Origin: Eriocheir sinensis | Taxonomy: Eukaryota > Arthropoda > Malacostraca > Decapoda > Varunidae | Direction of reading: 5' to 3' | Assembly: GCF_024679095.1 (NCBI RefSeq) | Contig: NC_066513.1 | Coordinates: 11,277,605-11,341,604 of the forward strand | Length of the DNA stretch: 64,000 nucleotides | Shown: positions 59,131 through 64,000 of the stretch, in pieces | Layout: each line of letters starts with the position of its first letter | Position numbering within the stretch: position 1 is the stretch's first letter | Translations under genes and position numbers: made by a program | The notes under the pieces: generated by a model | The model's input: the letters and a program-made list of their open reading frames with translations, nothing else | Database searches by the model: none | Told to the model about the DNA's origin: nothing

Positions 59131-59368
59131 ACAAAGGGTGCAGAAAGATATTTTCATATTTCAAGGAATTTTCTAATTCAAGACATACGTCAACATTTAC
59201 TTTTAAAAAGATTAAAAAAACAACTCAGGTGGGACATATCGCGATAGGCAGTCGACAAAGACACGGTACCGTGTCGCAATTCATCCACCCTTTGTTTGTA
59301 AACAAATCCCGCGCATGCGTAGATTGGATGGGATGTCTTAGGATACGTGGATGGCAGATGACACCACA

Positions 59369-59566
59369 CCGGGTAGGACACGTAGCAATTGGTTTAAGTT
59401 GGATAAGTTCAGGTTCAACAAAGACATAGGCAAGAATTGATTTACCAACTGTACAGTGGTGGATGAGTGGAACAGACGTAGAAGTCATGTGGTGAGCGCC
59501 AACACGATAGATACATTCAAGAAGAGATTAGATAAGTTCTTGGATGGGAGGGGTATGGGGCGTTAG
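59369..59566 (+). pseudogene. CR1-A C-terminal fragment right of the Ginger-like element
   Basis: Encodes GRTRSNWFKLDKFRFNKDIG, then KN and a stop, then VVDEWNRRRSHVVSANTIDT, FKKRLDKFLDGRG and TAG. This corresponds to the final 65 residues of CR1-A (compare 28600-28788), with one internal stop. The 3' octamer tail is not present. Confidence 0.8.
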
Positions 59567-59639
59567 TTTGGTGCCGTGGTCTGGGCGGCATGTTGCGCTG
59601 TCTCGCGAGACCTCCTTCCTCCTCCTTCTCTTGTTGCGG

Positions 59640-59745
59640 GAGGAGCCCGACGGGTGGGTGGGGGGGTGTCGAGGGAAGGCAAAGCCCTCCCCCTGGTTAA
59701 GAAGGTGGGGGAGTCGAGGCGGGGCGAAGCCCCCCCTTTAGCTTA
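59640..59745. repeat. GC-rich hairpin repeats
   Basis: Two units (GTCGAGGGAAGGCAAAGCCC and GTCGAGGCGGGGCGAAGCCC) with G/C stems closing over AAAG/GAAG loops, the same motif as at 32553-32712. Confidence 0.7.
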
Positions 59746-60100
59746 GGTCTTGTTGGTTTTCCGAAAATGAACTGCTGCCTGCCATTAGAGGGTGGTACGT
59801 AACACTGCAGCAGAAAATGCATGACTGACAACTGGGGCAGGCCACCCGGTTACTGGAATGAGCGGAAGCCCACTACTGCAGCCCACACCACACTGTCGTG
59901 GCGTCGTGTAACAAGTCCCGCCAAGCAAATAAAGCGACTTTGCGCCTGTCCGTCTCGTTCACGATACCTTGCCAGGATTAAATAAATTGACGATCAATAA
60001 TTATCGCTTAATTTTATAAATAAAGACGCTTATTGAAGTAACTATTTAGCAACGTGTATAAAAATAATTGTAAGAAGTCCACAGTCACTTGTTGCCATGA
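59746..60100. other. Unassigned DNA
   Basis: Mixed composition becoming AT-rich. No gene or element boundary was recognised. Confidence 0.4.
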
Positions 60101-60104
60101 CAAC

Positions 60105-60268
60105 GTTGACCACTTTCCTTTCTGTGATCGGAAGTTAGTTTGTAAAGTTCCGATCTCCACAGTCCGATTACCTTTTACAAAGATGATCCAATCTTTGCAT
60201 TCCGATCGCCAATTGCTGTTCCGATCAGATCGGAAGATCGGACTGATGATCGGAAGTGCCCAGCTCTG
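60105..60268. mobile_element. CGGAAGATCGG-rich hAT-like right end
   Basis: The sequence terminates in GTGCCCAGCTCTG (60256-60268). Its complement, CAGAGCTGGGCAC, is a standard hAT-like end. Subterminal repeats of TCCGATC/GATCGGA occur about eight times between 60127 and 60255. The left end was not identified, so limits and target duplication are unknown. Confidence 0.6.

Positions 60269-60269
<1 letters not shown>

Positions 60270-60337
<68 letters not shown>
60270..60337. repeat. (TA)n microsatellite
   Basis: About 34 TA units immediately next to the hAT-like right end. The element may have inserted at the edge of a TA tract. Confidence 0.95.
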
Positions 60338-60343
<6 letters not shown>

Positions 60344-60692
60344 CACATGCGCCTTTTACTCGCTCGCTGTCTCTTTAGGTGCGATGGCTCTCCTCTAAGC
60401 ACCAACAAGGCAAGCTTTATAGCTAATAAAATAAACCATTATTTTATTGCGTAAACTATAGGAGTGTGAGAAAAACAGAATATTTGAAACAGTGGAAATA
60501 TATAATTTGTCTGCTGTTGTGCCTCATAGGCTAGTGCAAAGGAACGTTGATGCAACGCCTCGACGCACATAATACTTTTTCTTTGTATCCTAATTACTTG
60601 ATTGGAAAAATTAATTGCTTAATTTTTTCGTACATACCGCCTCAATATTGAAACCGATTTTATGTATTAATATATTAACATTCATCTATTCT

Positions 60693-60733
<41 letters not shown>

Positions 60734-62440
60734 ACAGACGTTACATGAGGGAATATAAAGGAAATAGATCTGCTGACATTAGAGTAGGAGAGAGAATGGG
60801 CGCAGCAACGCTATATAAGCCGATAAATAAAATGAATAAGGTAGACACTTGGGGATGACTGAATGCATTTGTGATGCCAAGAAATACAGTTTTTCTTCAG
60901 AGAGGCATAGACAGCAGAGAGGACTGAAAATGAATTACAGTAAAGAGTTTTTACAAATTAAAAGAAATGGAACTGAACACAACGAGCATAGTTCAGCCCT
61001 GTACACACACACACACCTTAGCACCAGCACCAGCATAAATATCACCACTACCAATATTGAGAGGGAATTTTTATAGGAAGGAAAAATCGAATAGTGTGTC
61101 TCCAAATTGTAAACTACACCGACCTGATCAAAGCAGAGCCACGTACCCATAGTGTGTTGTAAAGGGGAGGGGGTCTTTTTCCACTAATGTGGACCGTTAG
61201 TAACCCCTCTTGTAGAGGAGCAGGTGGCGAGTGAAGCCAGACCAATTCAGTTGAGGGGTTCGGGGCTTTGAAAAAATTGGTGTGTGTGTGCATTTCCATG
61301 CTATTATTCTTAGAAATGCAACATAAATATACCAGTTAATCATTTTGACATTTCTCAGAAAACAGACCTTTTTAGCAGCATATGAGGGGGCTCCTCCGAA
61401 CCTCCGACCCCTCGTGGAGTACAACAGTACATGAGTACTGCATGAACTCTATATATTCAAGGAATTTTAGTACAAAATTTTCACAACTATGGTCCTCCCA
61501 CTTGGTTGTTCACCAGAGGCCAGTAAACATCAGCCTGAAACTAAGGAACGAAGATTGGCCCCGTCAGGTCCCCTTCACGTTCCACACTCAACACTCGAAG
61601 GACCTTCCCCCGCATAAGGCTCACCCAAGAGGACACTTCAAATTGCATTCCTTCGTTTCATCGGCAGTGTATCTCTAAGCCTGAAAAATATACATGGATT
61701 CAGAAGTTTAAGTGCCTTGCCAGGAGTCACACATTTTTGTGGGGGCAGGGTTGGTGTCCCTCAAGGCTGCTAATGAGTCCTCTGAGGCTAATCTGCTTAA
61801 CGAGGGTAAATGAATGTTCCAAACTAGCAGCAATACGAGCAAACATGAACATAATCATTATTCATTCATCATTGAATTTCAGAAAATAAATGGTCAGATT
61901 GCCAAACAAAAAAGGTAAACCCGCACCTTCAATCATTGGCGGCACAGAAGCAGTTGGCCGCCTCGTCCACCCCCGACGGTAGGGCAGTTTAAGAAGACAG
62001 CACACTGGATATGGCACAAGTGGCGGGCGTGGTTTTTCCTCTCTCCGGGAAAAAGTCTCCTGCTTTGAGTGGCTGAACACTGGTCTTGTGGTACTGTCCC
62101 GGAATACGCATGGTATTGCTGCAGGGCCGACAGGAGGCCTCCGCATGAGAGGAGAAATGTGGAGAGCACGTCGGGGCCTCATGTTCCCACCTCGCATCTA
62201 AAGAGAACGCCTCCCCTAGTGAGCAGGAATGAAAAGTCCTCCTCATTGTGTATCAAGTAAAAAGGGGTACCTACAAAGGGAAAGGATTAAGTATAAGAAG
62301 GTTAGGCGCTCTACGGGTGAGGTCAGATCAGTGAGGAAATCACGTTAGTGGCGCAACCAGCTCGGTAAAGTAGTGGAGTGGGGCAGTTAGAGTCTTCCTT
62401 AAATTAAACCACTTTGAGGAAAGGAGTGTATGATAAAGGA
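60338..62440. other. Unassigned DNA with (CA)n
   Basis: A CA tract at 60697-60728 and a short CA run at 61002-61014. Open frames around 61380-61680 and 61860-62260 overlap on both strands and have no recognisable motifs. No gene is supported. Confidence 0.4.
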
Positions 62441-62446
62441 GTGAGG

Positions 62447-62720
62447 TTGAAGAGGCTGAGTGGTCAGCGTGCGGGCAGAGGCGTCCTGGAGGAACACCTG
62501 AGGTTTTGAGTCCCGCTTCAAACAAACAATTTTCAGTCATCATGAGTACCCTAAGACTATCCGCATGCTACAGAATTGCACTTCTTAACCCGAAATAGAT
62601 AGATAAACTCCTTCCAAGTGGATTTTAAAAAATAAGAAAGCTCCAGGGACAGCATGGGTAAATAAGATGCAATCGATGCTATTACTGACATAAAAGAGGC
62701 TCAACCGGACATATTGCAAC
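62447..62720 (+). mobile_element. SINE-B-like element, degenerate
   Basis: The head AGGCTGAGTGGTCAGCGTGC (A-box region) is followed by GAGGTTTTGAGTCCCGC in the B-box position, then TTTTCAGTCATCATGAG, AAGACTATCCGCATGCTA, CAGGGACAGCATGGG and GACATAAAAG. The order matches SINE-A/SINE-B (compare CAGCATGAGCCAATGC). The 3' module is largely missing. Confidence 0.6.
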
Positions 62721-62786
62721 AAAAAAATTATTTAACTTGCATCGTGTCAAGGAAGGTCCCAATATTGACAGAAAAAAACGCATTGT

Positions 62787-63265
62787 TATGCTCTTCGTCT
62801 CATCAGCTCTCACTCTCTCCTACTGATAACCTTCTACCTCTTAAATTCCACCCTCGATATTTGCCTCTCTTCTTATCTTCTCTATTGATATTTCCCACAT
62901 GACTGCTCTTCTGAACTTGCTAACTGCATGCCGCTTCCCCCCTCCGCGGCCCCGCTGCACCGACTTTCTACTCATGCTCATCCCTATACTGTCCAAACCC
63001 CTTGTACGAGTTAACCATCTGTCTTCACTCTTTCATCCCTCACGCTGGTGAAACTCTGGAACAATCTTCCTTCATCTGTATTTCACCTCCTGCCTCGGCT
63101 TGAACTCTTTCAAAAGGAGGATATCAGGATTACCTCTCTCACTCCCAAACTGACCTTTCTTTTCAGCCACCTCTTTGATTCTTTTTGGAGCTTGCAAGTA
63201 GCAGGCTTTTTTTATTATTGTTTTTTGTGTGTGTCCTTGAGCTTGTTTCCTTTGTTGTAAAAAAA
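62787..63265 (+). pseudogene. LINE-J, 3' fragment
   Basis: Starts at CTCTTCGTCTCATCAGCTCT and carries the C-terminal region in broken frames (CSSELANCM, MKLWNNLPSSVF) and the 3' UTR ending TTTGTTGTAAAAAAA (63262). Small insertions relative to other copies (for example GGTGAAACTC) suggest age. Confidence 0.8.
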
Positions 63266-63544
63266 AGCATTCGCCATTATAAAAAAACCTACTTTCGGTC
63301 ATAACTTTCCTTATTAATTATTAAATAGAATTTATCTAAGCATCAAAACCCTATGTTTTTGAAGGTCAAGGAACATTTTAAGATAATTTTTTATTATTTA
63401 TTTTAGGCTATTATATAGCAAACATGCAAATTAGCATATGCCATTCTGGAAAAACTTCTCTTATCATAACATTTTTGTTATTCCAACCAGAATTGGATTT
63501 ATCCAAGAATTAAAACCCTATGTTTTTAAGGGTCAGGAGAAAAT

Positions 63545-63555
63545 ATATATATATA

Positions 63556-63614
<59 letters not shown>

Positions 63615-63636
63615 CTTATATATATATATATATATT
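63545..63636. repeat. (TA)n microsatellite, interrupted
   Basis: TA tracts separated by ACTA and CTCTCTTA interruptions. Confidence 0.9.
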
Positions 63637-64000
63637 TAACCAACGTTAGTCATTATTGACACTGCCAGACAAGTAGGGAAAGCTATTCTCAACACCATGA
63701 AGTATAGAGATGTGCAAGAATACGCATTCCATTGCAAAGACAAGCTATGTAGCTTCAAAAGCAGCTATCAATGTCCTTGGAGATGATGCAGATTGATCCT
63801 CAACTGCTGTTCCCAACGGATTACTGTGTCCAGCTGGTAAGAATATCAAAATCCCAAATCGATCTTTACCCACGAACTGTGCACCTTTCCACCAGTACTT
63901 TTTGACTCGTCATTGCTGCCTTTAGAATGGCAGAACAGAAGCCAACACTTGCTGATGCAATGTGGGACATACTTCAGAAGTTTCAGGCTGAGGAGTGGAT
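63637..64000 (+). other. Unrecognised sequence with fragmentary coding look
   Basis: Less AT-rich than its surroundings. Frames such as VIIDTARQVGKAILNTMKYR, DVQEYAFHCKDKLCSF and EWQNRSQHLLMQCGTYF are readable with interruptions. It looks like a decayed mobile-element gene running off the window edge, but I cannot name the family. Confidence 0.3.

Larger units (their letters stand above)
54514..59368. mobile_element. Ginger-like DNA element, copy 2, inflated to 4.9 kb
   Basis: The ends are TGTTGTGTCATCTGCCATCC (left) and, on the complement of the right end, TGTGGTGTCATCTGCCATCC, inverted for about 58 bp and flanked by CCGG at 54510-54513 and 59369-59372. It encodes the same start as copy 1 (ATG at 54625, KIAKLKNDMDPII) before being cut by LINE-J at about 54757. 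The right part holds the expanded 44-bp minisatellite and the conserved palindrome GACACGGTACCGTGTC (59260-59275). Without LINE-J, the SINE and the minisatellite it would be about the size of copy 1. Confidence 0.7.

Noticed and set aside
58688..59176. Repeat protein of GYLIYHIYRHTRGA units
   Set aside because: The frame is a by-product of the 44-bp minisatellite; unit length is not divisible by three and all frames look alike.

Overview
This window looks like repeat-dominated nuclear DNA of an arthropod, most likely a decapod crustacean. The evidence is long dinucleotide tracts (TA, AG/CT, CA), many tRNA-derived SINEs, several non-LTR retrotransposon lineages, THAP/P-element-like coding exons, hAT-like non-autonomous elements and a 100-N assembly gap at 54028-54127. 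No bacterial operons, rRNA or CRISPR arrays are seen. The tRNA-like sequences are SINE heads. The host assignment is inference from repeat style; there is no species marker.

Layout. 0-2.7 kb: a GGTTTAAACC minisatellite, TA tracts, a truncated SINE and GC-rich DNA I cannot classify. 2.7-8.2 kb: one decayed RTE-like LINE (RTE-A) split by a CR1 fragment, two SINEs and a younger RTE-like LINE (RTE-B) with a 552-codon open frame. 8.2-18.9 kb: microsatellites, a 1.2-kb pyrimidine-rich tract, hAT remnants, an unclassified AT-rich dispersed repeat (repeat X) and SINEs. 18.9-20.3 kb: a decayed LINE (RTE-C).

21.6-36.8 kb, minus strand: the remains of one split gene. A THAP zinc-finger exon (36776-36538), a linker exon (25969-25859) and a large exon with coiled coil and P-element/THAP9-type transposase domain (24192-21600) have matching splice phases. 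The gene is broken by a stop, frameshifts, a SINE and a missing catalytic Asp. Its 10.6-kb intron is filled with mobile DNA: a CR1 LINE, a GGTACC-rich fold-back hAT-like element containing a Ginger-like element, a TA-flanked inverted-repeat element, and an internally deleted CR1 containing a CGATTAATCGG-rich hAT-like element.

37.3-43.5 kb: a nest of DNA elements, with an outer TIR element, an inner TIR element, a second GGTACC fold-back hAT-like element (perfect 8-bp target duplication) and a Jockey-like LINE (LINE-J) inside that. 44-50 kb: a possible second THAP start exon, a long minus-strand LINE-J, a CR1 endonuclease fragment, a degraded LINE-J and a second copy of repeat X. 51-54 kb: SINEs, a decayed CR1, a possible orphan exon and the gap. 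54.5-59.4 kb: a second Ginger-like element with CCGG duplication, inflated by a near-complete LINE-J and an expanded 44-bp minisatellite that itself carries a SINE. 59.4-64 kb: GC-rich hairpins, a hAT right end, TA/CA tracts and LINE-J and SINE debris.

Nothing here looks like a working host gene. Coding content is transposon enzymes in all states of decay. The value of the window is its legible insertion history, target duplications and structured termini.
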